Assembly: GCA_043775015.1 (NCBI GenBank)
Contig: JAYVSV010000083.1
Coordinates: 1 to 31,735, forward strand
Reading direction: 5' to 3'
DNA from: CANJXF01 sp043775015
GTDB taxonomy: Bacteria > Verrucomicrobiota > Verrucomicrobiia > Limisphaerales > CANJXF01
Length of the DNA stretch: 31,735 nt
The notes under the pieces are model-generated. The model worked only from the letters and a program-made list of their open reading frames with translations, had not been told where the DNA came from and ran no database searches. Of the stretch, positions 6,686-13,608 are shown one piece after another. How positions within the stretch are numbered: position 1 is the first letter of the stretch; the number at the start of each line of letters is the position of its first letter. A program made the position numbers and the translations under genes.

Positions 6686-8074
6686 ATGAACGTTCGCGTC
6701 CGATTTGCTCCATCACCCACCGGCTTTCTTCACATTGGCGGCGCGCGGACTGCGCTCTTCAACTGGCTTTACGCCCGCCACGTCGGCGGAACTTTTGTTT
6801 TGCGCATCGAAGACACCGACGCCGCGCGCAACACGCAAGAGGCCATCGACGTTATTTTAGATGGCTTGCGCTGGCTCGGTTTGGATTGGGATGAAGGCCC
6901 TTCTTTGAACTCGGAAAGAGGAACGCGGAACGCGGAAAGTTCCGCGTTCCCCGTTCCGAGTTCCGAGTTTAAGGGTGATTACGGGCCGTATTTTCAATCC
7001 GAGCGCGGTGAGATTTACAAAAGGCGCGTGCAGGAATTGAAAGACAAAGGTTTCGCTTACGAACACGAAGGCGCGGTCAAATTCAAAATGCCGCGCGAAC
7101 CGATTATTATTCCCGATGTCGTCGTCGGCGATGTGGAACGCAAGCTCACCGACCGCGAAGAAGCTGATCCTGATTTTGTGATCGTGCGCTCCGACGGCCA
7201 GCCCGTTTTCCATTTCGTCAATGTCGTGGACGATTTGGAAATGAAAATCACCCACGTCATTCGCGGCGAAGATCATTTGAGCAACACGGCTAAACACATC
7301 GCGCTCTTCCGCGCGTTTGGAGTCGAGCCGCCGAAGTATGCGCACATCCCGCTCATCCTGAATCTCGACGGCACTAAAATGAGCAAGCGCGATCAAGGCG
7401 CGTCGTTGAAATTCTACACCGACGAAGGCTACGTCCCCGAAGCCGTCGTGAATTATTTGTGTCTGCTCGGCTGGTCGCCCAAAGAGAACCGCGAGAAAAT
7501 GCCGCTCGCCGACATCATTGCGCTCTTCGACCTCCCGCAAATTCTCCGGCACAACGCGCGGTTCGATCTGGAAAAATTGCACTGGCTCGACGGCGAATAC
7601 ATCCGCGAACTGCCGCCCGAACGCTTTCGCGAACTCGGCATAGACGCGTTGCGTCGCGCGAATTTTCCTTTAGAAAAATTTCCCAATGACTACGTCAACG
7701 CCGCGCTCGACACCTGTCGCGGCAAAGTAAAAAAGTTTTCCGAGCTTGGCCCGTATGCCGGATTCTATTTCGCCGACGAAATAAAAATCTCACCCGAAGC
7801 CGCCGCCAAAGATTTTACGGCGGAAAACAAACCGCGCCTGCAAAAACTCCGCGACGCTTTTGCGAAAGCCGATCCGTTCAACGCCGCGACCCTCGAAGCC
7901 GCGTTGAAATCCACCGCCACAGAACTCGCCGTGAAAACCGGCGTCCTCATCCACCCCACGCGCCTCGCCTGCACAGGAAATCCGAATGGCCCGAGCCTCT
8001 ATCATCTGCTCGAAGTTTTGGGGAAAGAAAAGGTGCTGGAGAGGATTGGAAACGTAATCGCTCAAATCGGATAG
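6686..8074 (+). CDS. gltX: Glutamyl-tRNA synthetase GltX
   Basis: A class I aminoacyl-tRNA synthetase that charges tRNA-Glu (one tRNA-Glu gene is at 30214). The signature motifs are present: FAPSPTGFLHIGGARTALFN (HIGH-like) at residues 5-24 and LDGTKMSKRDQGASLKFY (KMSKS-like). FQSERGEIYKRRVQELKDKG and the C-terminal anticodon-binding domain are also clear. Length is 462 residues. Between DEGP (about residue 73) and GDYGPYFQSER, where the family is short, lies an in-frame insert of about 20 residues rich in Ser, Arg, Asn and Glu, encoded by a near-perfect palindrome (6908-6969). The 3' end is repeated in diverged form at 8366-8495. No promoter is obvious in the 130-base gap to the phosphatase gene. 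Confidence 0.95.
   Translation: MNVRVRFAPSPTGFLHIGGARTALFNWLYARHVGGTFVLRIEDTDAARNTQEAIDVILDGLRWLGLDWDEGPSLNSERGTRNAESSAFPVPSSEFKGDYGPYFQSERGEIYKRRVQELKDKGFAYEHEGAVKFKMPREPIIIPDVVVGDVERKLTDREEADPDFVIVRSDGQPVFHFVNVVDDLEMKITHVIRGEDHLSNTAKHIALFRAFGVEPPKYAHIPLILNLDGTKMSKRDQGASLKFYTDEGYVPEAVVNYLCLLGWSPKENREKMPLADIIALFDLPQILRHNARFDLEKLHWLDGEYIRELPPERFRELGIDALRRANFPLEKFPNDYVNAALDTCRGKVKKFSELGPYAGFYFADEIKISPEAAAKDFTAENKPRLQKLRDAFAKADPFNAATLEAALKSTATELAVKTGVLIHPTRLACTGNPNGPSLYHLLEVLGKEKVLERIGNVIAQIG
6908..6969. repeat. Palindromic element inserted in frame in gltX
   Basis: Two 30-base arms (6908-6937 and 6940-6969) with a 2-base loop are inverted repeats matching at 26 of 30 positions. Each is made of gaacgcggaa and aactcggaa units. 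The element is translated in frame within GltX, adding a polar loop near the acceptor-binding region. It resembles, in principle, the palindromic elements known inside Rickettsia genes, but the sequence family is different. Confidence 0.8.
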
Positions 8075-8113
8075 GCATTTGACATCTTTTCGTAGTCACG
8101 TTACCAAAACCTT

Positions 8114-8353
8114 ATGTTCACAGCCAAACAACTGAAGGAGCGGATGGATCAAACTCCTTTTCGGCCATTCAAGATCAAGATGTCAAACGGTGGAAGCTAT
8201 GACATTCCGAACCATGATTCGGCCTGGGTTCTTCGAGATTCGGTCGAAATCGGACTTGATCCCGATGGGGAAGGGATGGTTGCTCTGACCCGGCGTTGCG
8301 CCATTCTTCACATCGCGAGCATCGAAGATATTCCAACATCGAAGGCGGCTTAA
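8114..8353 (+). CDS. Small conserved hypothetical protein
   Basis: A 79-residue protein beginning MFTAKQLKERMDQTPFRPFK, with DIPNHDSAWV and a mostly beta-strand remainder ending HIASIEDIPTSKAA. The pattern L-x-x-x-P-F-x-P-F-x-I-x-x-x-(D/N)-G followed by (D/V)-P-(N/H)-x-(D/H) is common in a family of short proteins in Planctomycetes and Verrucomicrobia with no known function. It lies 39 bases after gltX and before a second, diverged copy of the gltX 3' end, so it is probably part of an inserted segment. Confidence 0.6.
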   Translation: MFTAKQLKERMDQTPFRPFKIKMSNGGSYDIPNHDSAWVLRDSVEIGLDPDGEGMVALTRRCAILHIASIEDIPTSKAA

Positions 8354-8365
8354 CGATGAACGGGC

Positions 8366-8495
8366 GTGAAAACCGGCGTCCTCATCCACCCCACGCGCCT
8401 GGCCGTCACCGGAAACCCCAACGGACCGAGCCTGTATCATTTGCTGGAAGTGTTGGCGAAAGAGAAGGCGCTGACGAGGATTGAGAAGGCGCTGG
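8366..8495 (+). pseudogene. Diverged copy of the gltX 3' end
   Basis: The first 35 bases are identical to gltX 7931-7965. The following ~85 bases match gltX at about 75-80 percent, with most changes at third codon positions. It translates as VKTGVLIHPTRLAVTGNPNG, then PSLYHLLEVLAKEKALTRIE, which is the end of a GluRS anticodon-binding domain. It has no upstream part and no stop at the expected place, so it is a remnant. The conservative nature of the changes suggests it came from a related gltX under selection, not from decay of a recent self-copy. Confidence 0.8.
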
Positions 8496-8519
8496 TCTTA
8501 ACCGGGACAATTCAATTGA

Positions 8520-8664
8520 AACCACGGATGGACACAGATGGACACGGATAAAGCGGTGAGAATGGAAATTTCCGGTGGTAGAGGCAGGCGCAACCGTTTG
8601 GTGGGAGACATCTTGAAACCGTTACTGCCTGCTGATCCGTGTTTATCTGTGTCCATCCGTGGTT
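8520..8664. repeat. Inverted pair of dispersed 'accacggatgg' repeats
   Basis: The arm at 8520-8548 (accacggatggacacagatg and onward) and the arm at 8636-8664 are inverted copies matching at about 26 of 28 bases, separated by about 87 bases. Another, direct copy starts at 9643. Such repeats are abundant in intergenic regions of Verrucomicrobia. The transcript could fold into a long stem. Confidence 0.75.
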
Positions 8665-8757
8665 AAAAGAAATCCCAACTGCATGGATTCGGCTTAACGA
8701 AACGCGACCCAACTGGAAAATGCGATTTCTACGTCCAAACTTTCCTCAAGCGCCGAC

Positions 8758-9291
8758 TCACCAGTCTTGGAGAAATTTAGGCTTAACCTTCAACACCGTT
8801 TTAACTCTGCCGACCGATTAAAATGAATCCGGATGGCGAATCATCAAACCTTCGCCGCCCCGCTGCACGGTCTCCTGCACATCGCTGATCAAAGCAGATT
8901 GACCGGCACAGAACCACATTGAACAAACGCGGAAGAAATAAAAACTTGAAAGCGCAACCGCCAGTGCCTCGTGCCTCGCTTTGTAAGCGCCGCTGATTGA
9001 TGGCGAATCAAAAATGATTAATTGCAACTCTCTCCAACGATTTTCATCCTTCCATCTTGACGCGGAATTTAACGACTTTCGTTTTCCATAACCGGCGAAC
9101 AATTCGCAATCCAGCGCGAAGACCGGAAGGCCAACGGTGAACCATGTCGGCGCATTGTAATTTACTCCGTTGCGCGTGAGTAATGAGTCGCCGTCCCAAC
9201 GGGCAAATAAGCCGCCAAATATTTCTGTGGCAATCCAGCCGGTTGGATCCTGTCCGGCGTAGTTGGTGCCGTGCATCATTTCCAGTTTCAC
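8758..9291 (-). pseudogene. ATP-dependent DNA ligase, degenerate adenylation domain
   Basis: The sequence GQDPTGWIATEIFGGLFARW followed by DGDSLLTRNGVNYNAP and FALDCELFAGYGKRK matches the nucleotidyltransferase domain of short bacterial ATP-dependent DNA ligases, where motif I would be about E-K-L-D-G-V-R-A. Here the catalytic Lys is replaced (EIFGGLFA), and DGEL of motif III reads DCEL. LQLIIFDSPSISG and RGGEGLMIRHPDSF (motif IV) follow. A TAA at 8818-8820 ends the frame, but the same frame continues with SVGRVKTVLKVKPKFLQDW, which includes motif V (LKVK), so this is a nonsense mutation in an older gene. The OB-fold domain is missing. Clearly inactive. Confidence 0.75.
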
Positions 9292-9496
9292 CTTTGCCGA
9301 CCGTGAACCGATTCCGCAAAATATTCAAGCTGGAAAAACACGAGTCTCGCAGCCGGGCCGATGCCGATTAGTCAGGACGGACTCGTGGCTTGGATGAGAT
9401 TTTCTCTCACCTTCATCGTCCAGGTAAAAAGTAGGTCAAGACGAAAGGCGACTTATACGAAATTTTTAGAAAACTGCAATGATCAGAGGTGAAAAT

Positions 9497-9572
<76 letters not shown>

Positions 9573-9642
9573 GACCAAGGGCGGGAAATATCCACTGCGT
9601 CACCCCCGTTTGGCAAGGGATTTTATCAAGCGGAGGAATTCA

Positions 9643-9850
9643 ACCACGGATGAACACCGATGGACACGGATTCAATTTGCCGCAACAGAACGCATGGAAC
9701 GCAAAGAAACTTTAACCGCTGATTGACGCTGATTCGGTTTAACGCCAAGACGCAAAGGCGCGGAGTCGCAAAGAAAACCGCGAACCACGCAAACCACACG
9801 AACGCTTCTCCCTCTCCGCCTCGAACGGGGAGAGGGCCGGGGTGAGGTGT
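9643..9850. repeat. Cluster of dispersed repeats downstream of tRNA-Phe
   Basis: No gene is seen between 9573 and 9908. The stretch holds a copy of 'accacggatgaacaccgatg' (9643 on), 'aaccgctgattgacgctgat' (9714 on), 'gacgcaaaggcgcggagtcg' and 'accacgcaaaccacacgaac' (about 9749-9803), and a hairpin element with arms ccctctcc (9810-9817) and ggagaggg (9829-9836) followed by ccggggtgagg. All are typical verrucomicrobial intergenic repeats and look like a repeat-on-repeat accumulation. Confidence 0.65.
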
Positions 9851-9908
9851 CGAATCCAACGCAAAGTCCGCGATAGACAGAAGAAATCCACAACGCTATT
9901 ATTGAACC

Positions 9909-10153
9909 ATGAGCGCCACCAAAGTTGCCATTTCAATGGATGAAACCCTGTTGCAGCGGTTGGACCGACTAGTCAAAACCCGGTCGTTCCGCAGCCGCAG
10001 CCAGATGGTTCAAGAAGCCGTGTCCGAAAAAAATCAGCCGCATGGGACAAGGGCGCGCTCGCGCGCGAGTGCGCCAAGCTCGACCGCAAATCCGAGCAGG
10101 CGATGGCCGACGAGGGACTTGCCACGGAGATTTCCGCATGGCCCAAATATTGA
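9909..10153 (+). pseudogene. MazE-like (ribbon-helix-helix) antitoxin, frame broken at an A7 run
   Basis: ATG 9909 opens MSATKVAISMDETLLQRLDR, then LVKTRSFRSRSQMVQEAVSE, a ribbon-helix-helix DNA-binding domain. After GAA AAA AAT at 10026-10034 the frame loses family resemblance. The -1 frame from the A7 run reads KKSAAWDKGALARECAKLDR, then KSEQAMADEGLATEISAWPK and Tyr before TGA 10151-10153, which is a normal toxin-binding tail. The gene is thus intact except for one base. Eight A's, or a -1 slip on A AAA AAT, would produce the full ~81-residue antitoxin. Its end overlaps the start of the toxin gene by 16 bases, typical of a coupled pair. Confidence 0.7.
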
Positions 10154-10476
10154 GAGGCGATATTTTTTGGGCCGACCTCGACCCGACCAAGGGCCACGAG
10201 CAGGCCGGTCAACGCCCGGTGCTCATCTTGAGCAATGAAGTTTTCAACCAGCGCTCCGGCACGGTGATTGCAATGGCGCTGACCAGCCAGCCGCAACGCG
10301 CAGGATTTCCCCTCACGCTGGAACTGGACGACAAGAATCTTCCAAAAAAATCCTGGGTGAAAATCAGCCAGATACGAACGCTGTCCGTGGAACGATTAAG
10401 CCGGAAAATCGGACGAGCCAAACCGGAAGAAGTGGAACTGGCAATCACGGGGCTGAATCAAATCGTCGCTCCGTAG
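10138..10476 (+). CDS. MazF/PemK-type toxin, endoribonuclease
   Basis: A 112-residue protein starting MAQILRGDIFWADLDPTKGH, with the MazF/PemK hallmarks: RGDIFWADLDP near the start, GHEQAGQRPVLILSNEVFN, then GTVIAMALTSQP and a C-terminal KISQIRTLSVERLSRKIGRA segment. The family cleaves mRNA at short motifs. The conserved Arg (QRPVLI) and Ser/Thr (ALTSQ) expected at the active site are present. The start at ATG 10138 is chosen from the family N-terminus. It is full length and apparently functional, while its partner gene carries a frameshift. Confidence 0.85.
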   Translation: MAQILRGDIFWADLDPTKGHEQAGQRPVLILSNEVFNQRSGTVIAMALTSQPQRAGFPLTLELDDKNLPKKSWVKISQIRTLSVERLSRKIGRAKPEEVELAITGLNQIVAP

Positions 10477-10516
10477 AAAGATAAAGGTAGCGCGGGCGTC
10501 TCGCCTGCCGCGTTTA
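10477..10516. repeat. Dispersed repeat with short stem
   Basis: The sequence ggtagcgcgggcgtctcgcc, followed by tgccgcg, at 10487-10513 is a common verrucomicrobial intergenic repeat. It lies between the converging mazF-like gene and the XRE gene. Confidence 0.4.
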
Positions 10517-10726
10517 TCACTTCACGTCGAACAAGTCAGCGGCTTTACATTTAAGCCGTTTCAAGAGGCGTTCCAAAGTTGTGAGCGTGACATTTTGCTC
10601 GCCCATTTCCATGCGATGCAATGATGACGATGAAATGCCGAGCTTGCGGGCGAAAGCGGGCAAGGTCATTTCCCCGCGCCGTTTCCGCAGGTATTGACCG
10701 AGTTGCTTTTGCATGGACGCTGCCAT
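10517..10726 (-). CDS. XRE-family transcriptional regulator
   Basis: A small helix-turn-helix protein. MQKQLGQYLRKRRGEMTLPA followed by FARKLGISSSSLHRMEMGEQ is a Cro/C1-type HTH, and the tail TLTTLERLLKRLKCKAADLF continues the usual helical bundle. ATG 10726 (69 residues) or ATG 10714 are likely starts; GTG 10756 would add ten atypical residues and would start inside a palindrome. It is divergent from the three-gene cluster beginning at 10862, so it probably controls its own promoter and that cluster. Confidence 0.8.
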   Translation of the reverse strand: MAASMQKQLGQYLRKRRGEMTLPAFARKLGISSSSLHRMEMGEQNVTLTTLERLLKRLKCKAADLFDVK

Positions 10727-10749
10727 GACGGCATGGTGCGCCGACAGCG

Positions 10750-10765
10750 TTCCCACATATGGGAA
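10750..10765. promoter_or_regulatory. Palindrome, candidate operator of the XRE regulator
   Basis: TTCCCA-CATA-TGGGAA is a perfect 6-base inverted repeat with a 4-base centre, just upstream of the preferred XRE starts. Its size fits an XRE dimer site. A TTGACG hexamer at 10784-10789, followed after 18 bases by AGAATC, could be the promoter of the rightward cluster. Binding is inferred only. Confidence 0.4.
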
Positions 10766-10861
10766 ATGTGAGCGGATGAGAGTTGACGTCGGTTTGGCGC
10801 TTCGGCAGAATCAAAAGCGAAAACAAAACACGTAACAGGCCAGCAAGAAAGATCATTGCTT

Positions 10862-11242
10862 ATGAAAACATGCGGCTACTGTGGTAAAGAATACCCGGAC
10901 GAAGCAACGGTCTGTGAGCGTGACGCACAACCTCTTGTTGACCCAGCAGCACCCAATCCTCCACCACCTCCATCGTCGAACGAGCGACCCAAGCCCACGG
11001 GACTACTTAATCCGTGGGTGGTTGGGTTGGTTTGTGGCGTCGTCGGTGCATTGCTGTTTTCTCCGGCTAATTGGGGAATTCATTTGGGCAATGGCGTGGA
11101 CTACTACGAGTTCGACAAAAACGGCAACCCTAAAGCTTCTTTCAACCTTGTAGAACGATTGCCACTTTTTGCCGTGTGTGGCGTTATCGGGATTGTGATT
11201 TCATTTATCTTCAATCAACTGCGAAAGGCATCCAAGAAATGA
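10862..11242 (+). CDS. Zinc-ribbon membrane protein of unknown function
   Basis: 126 residues. The N-terminus MKTCGYCGKEYPDEATVCER is a four-Cys zinc-ribbon (CxxC...C; the third ligand may be Cys18, with Asp or His completing it). A proline-rich linker (PAAPNPPPPPSS) follows, then a transmembrane helix (WVVGLVCGVVGALLF, about residues 53-67), a short hydrophilic loop (GVDYYEFDKNGNPKASF) and a second transmembrane helix near the end (LFAVCGVIGIVISFIF). A lysine-rich tail follows. The zinc ribbon and tail are probably cytoplasmic. ATG 10862 is preferred over TTG 10856. The stop overlaps the next start by four bases (ATGA), so the two genes are coupled. Confidence 0.7.
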   Translation: MKTCGYCGKEYPDEATVCERDAQPLVDPAAPNPPPPPSSNERPKPTGLLNPWVVGLVCGVVGALLFSPANWGIHLGNGVDYYEFDKNGNPKASFNLVERLPLFAVCGVIGIVISFIFNQLRKASKK

Positions 11243-11943
11243 AACGCAACCATAGAGCTAATCGCATTGAACACTCCATAAAATCTTTGTGCTTGGTCAC
11301 GTTTCTCTTTTGCATGGCCACTGGTTGTGGGCAACGCAATGAAAAAAGCAGAGACGCTCAAACCCAAGCCGACACCAAAGGCGAAAGCCATACTGCATCG
11401 CTTGATGGCGAAGAAACGTCGGAAATAAGCCAAATAGGCATGTTCGGCGAGATTACCAGTGAAGCCGCGACAAACGGCCACGCTGGTGCTAGCAAAATGG
11501 GGAGCGATGACCGTGGAGCTATTGAAGAATTCACAAAGGCAATCAAATTGAATCCGAAAATAGAAAATTTCTACATCATGCGCGCATCTTGCAAAATAAA
11601 CCTTGAAGATTACACAGGCACGCTTGCTGACTTGAATAAGCTTGTTGAAATGAATCCGAAAGACGCCAGTTTTTACCGGCTTCGGGGTATAGTTGAAACG
11701 CAACTCAAGAACAATGAACGGGCATTGGCCGACTTCAAAAAAGCAGGCGCACTGGATACGAATTATGCCGCAGCACAAACCTTGACGACACATCTTCAAT
11801 ATCGTGGTTACGATGTTTACACAAATGAGTTGCGCAACGAATTGTTTGTCGGCCTAGTTTATTCCCTAAAGAACGTCGTATTTCCGGACAAGGGCAAGTT
11901 GGTATTTCAAGAACAGATTACCATTTCAGTTAAAAAACCATGA
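11239..11943 (+). CDS. TPR-repeat lipoprotein
   Basis: 234 residues. The N-terminus has basic residues, a hydrophobic stretch (SLCLVTFLFCMATGC) and a lipobox-like ATGC at about residue 30, so it is likely a lipoprotein. A polar linker is followed by two to three tetratricopeptide repeats: AIEEFTKAIKLNPKIENFYI, TGTLADLNKLVEMNPKDASF and RALADFKKAGALDTNYAAA. The C-terminal ~50 residues (YDVYTNELRNELFVGLVYSL onward) are not recognised. Longer start options upstream (to 11176) overlap the zinc-ribbon gene and lack the signal arrangement. It lies 13 bases before the ankyrin gene. TPR domains bind proteins; its partner may be one of its neighbours. Confidence 0.75.
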   Translation: MKRNHRANRIEHSIKSLCLVTFLFCMATGCGQRNEKSRDAQTQADTKGESHTASLDGEETSEISQIGMFGEITSEAATNGHAGASKMGSDDRGAIEEFTKAIKLNPKIENFYIMRASCKINLEDYTGTLADLNKLVEMNPKDASFYRLRGIVETQLKNNERALADFKKAGALDTNYAAAQTLTTHLQYRGYDVYTNELRNELFVGLVYSLKNVVFPDKGKLVFQEQITISVKKP

Positions 11944-11956
11944 CGGAGGATGTTTT

Positions 11957-12805
11957 ATGAGAAGAATGCTTTTTTGCATTTGCCTTTTGATTGCGATGGC
12001 CGCGCACGCAGATGAACAAGGCAAAAATAAAGAGTTAGCAGAAGCAGCGAGGTCTGGCGATTCGCCAGCGGTGCAAGCGGCTCTTGCAGCCGGTGCGGAC
12101 ATCAATACGAAAGACCTTGCAGGCCAAACGCCGTTGATGCAGGCGGCGCAGAAGAGCCATGCCGAAATCGTGAAATTCCTGTTGGATAAAGGCGCAGACG
12201 TAAATGCAAAAAAGACGACCGACGGAGTGACGGCCTTGATGTGCGCGGTCCAAAAAGGCAATCCCGATATTGTCAAACTCCTGCTTGAAAAGGGTGCTGA
12301 CATCAAAGCAAAATCCACTGACGATGGCACAACGGCAATAATGATCGCGGCGATCAATGATCACGCGGAAATCGTAAAGCTGTTGCTGGACAAGGGCGCA
12401 GACGTTAATTCCAAAAGAACCGATGGCGCAACCATTCTGCTGATAGCGGCAGAAGCGGGAAGCACGAACGCGGTCAAACTACTGCTGGACGAGCACGCAA
12501 AGACCGACTCTAAAATGTCAGGCGGAGGAACAGCCCTGATGTCTGCCGCGCTAAAAGGACATACGGAAGTGGTCAGGCTTTTGTTGGACAAAGGTGCTGA
12601 CATCAATGCGAAACTGCCCAACGGCGCGACGGCCCTCATGGTTGCGGTGGAGAATCGTCGTTCGAGTGTCGTCAAACTCCTGCTGGACAAAGGGGCTGAC
12701 GTCAAACCGAAAACAGCCAACGGCTGGACCGCGCTCGGCATTGCGAAACAATTAAGGATGGCAGATGTAGTTCAATTGCTCGAAAAGGCTGGCGCAAAAG
12801 AGTAG
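11957..12805 (+). CDS. Exported ankyrin-repeat protein
   Basis: 282 residues. A cleavable signal peptide (MRRMLFCICLLIAMAAHA, then Asp) is followed by about eight ankyrin repeats covering the rest of the protein, each with the TALM-AA...VKLLLDKGADVN pattern. The repeats are very regular, so the protein is probably a periplasmic solenoid. The repeat region has no extra domain. It is the last gene of the cluster and is preceded by GGAGG (11944-11948), a good ribosome binding site. Ankyrin proteins of this form can shield or scaffold partners, and some periplasmic ones act with catalase or as immunity factors; nothing in the sequence shows which role applies here. Confidence 0.85.
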   Translation: MRRMLFCICLLIAMAAHADEQGKNKELAEAARSGDSPAVQAALAAGADINTKDLAGQTPLMQAAQKSHAEIVKFLLDKGADVNAKKTTDGVTALMCAVQKGNPDIVKLLLEKGADIKAKSTDDGTTAIMIAAINDHAEIVKLLLDKGADVNSKRTDGATILLIAAEAGSTNAVKLLLDEHAKTDSKMSGGGTALMSAALKGHTEVVRLLLDKGADINAKLPNGATALMVAVENRRSSVVKLLLDKGADVKPKTANGWTALGIAKQLRMADVVQLLEKAGAKE

Positions 12806-12828
12806 CAGTAAGAAAGCTAGTGAGCGAC

Positions 12829-12885
12829 TTTCGTGTCGTTCGTGTGTTTCGTGGTTAGAAAATCTTTGCGACTTTGCGTTGAAAA
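12829..12885. repeat. Dispersed repeat 'tttcgtgtcgttcgtgtgtt'
   Basis: The sequence tcgttcgtgtgtttcgtggt, followed by tagaaaatctttgcgacttt, is an inverted relative of the repeat at 9749-9803. No gene is seen between 12806 and 12977. Confidence 0.5.
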
Positions 12886-12977
12886 GTTTTCAGCCAGTTG
12901 CCGGACGCGCGGAATTTATTTTCATTGAACCCACACGCGGCTTGAATTGAAACCGTTGGCAGCCGGGCGAAAGAATT

Positions 12978-13550
12978 TTAATTCATTGCCACCGAAGAAT
13001 TCATCGTGATGCAGCCGGGGAGAATCGTGCCGGGAACATTTCGACACCTCATCCGGCCTGCGGCCACCTTCTCCCCATCGGATGCGGAGAAGGAATCGGC
13101 GGGACGATTCATGCGTGCGATGCAGATCATCGCGCCGGGCATGTTCTTGTCGCAACCGCCAATGGCCACATAGCCGTCCATGCCGCCGCAGCCGACGACG
13201 GTTTCGATGGAATCGGCGATGACTTCGCGCGAGACGAGCGAATACTTCATGCCTTCCGTGCCCATGGAAATGCCGTCGGAGACGGTGATGGTGTTGAAGA
13301 TGATCGCCTTGCCGCCGCCGGCGTTCGCGCCGCGTTCGGCTTCGAGCGCGAGTTTATCAATGTGCATCCCGCAATCCGGGACGGCGTGATCCCGCAATGG
13401 CGGGATGGACGCGATCCCGATGATGGGCTTCTTGAAATCTTCTTCCGTGAAGCCGACGGGATAAAGCATGGCGCGCGCGGCGGCGCGTTCCGGGCCGTCC
13501 AACAGCACGCTCGAATGAGGGCGCAAGTTCTTGGCAGAAATTTTTTTCAT
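12978..13550 (-). pseudogene. ilvD: ilvD (dihydroxy-acid dehydratase) N-terminal remnant
   Basis: From ATG 13550 (MKKISAKNLRPHSSVLLDGP) the sequence follows IlvD, with GGGKAIIFNTITVSDGISMG, TEGMKYSLVSREVIADSIET and IGGCDKNMPGAM. The intact enzyme has about 560 residues; here only about 190 remain. Two foreign inserts disturb it. One is IPPLRDHAVPDCG in place of the TWSxxxPCN iron-sulfur segment (hairpin atcccgc / gcgggat at 13389-13406). The other follows ARMNRP, where a hairpin repeat (ccttctcc 13067-13074 / ggagaagg 13086-13093) is read in frame. TILPG is still recognisable before the end. The reading frame overlaps nothing essential and the product cannot be active; a complete ilvD must be elsewhere. 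Confidence 0.8.
13044..13105. repeat. Hairpin repeat inserted in the ilvD remnant
   Basis: The sequence acctcatccggcctgcggcc runs into an inverted repeat ccttctcc / ggagaagg with an 11-base loop. It interrupts the codons following the ARMNRP region of ilvD and is translated in frame. Repeats of this type are common in bacterial genomes with 'ccctctccc' elements. Confidence 0.6.
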
Positions 13551-13608
13551 CGCGGGATGATGGCGAAAAAATTCCCGCGCGGCAAGAAAGAGGAATTCAG
13601 GGATTTTA

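Noticed and set aside
6857..7582. A 241-codon minus-strand frame inside gltX
   Set aside because: Antisense shadow of a clear synthetase gene; composition is unlike a real protein.
8366..8551. A 61-codon ORF with a GTG start after the small hypothetical gene
   Set aside because: It is the diverged gltX 3' end read into a dispersed repeat, not a gene of its own.
9626..9936. Several minus-strand ORFs near 9626-9936
   Set aside because: They translate dispersed repeats, including hairpin and 'accacgg' elements, and have no domain.
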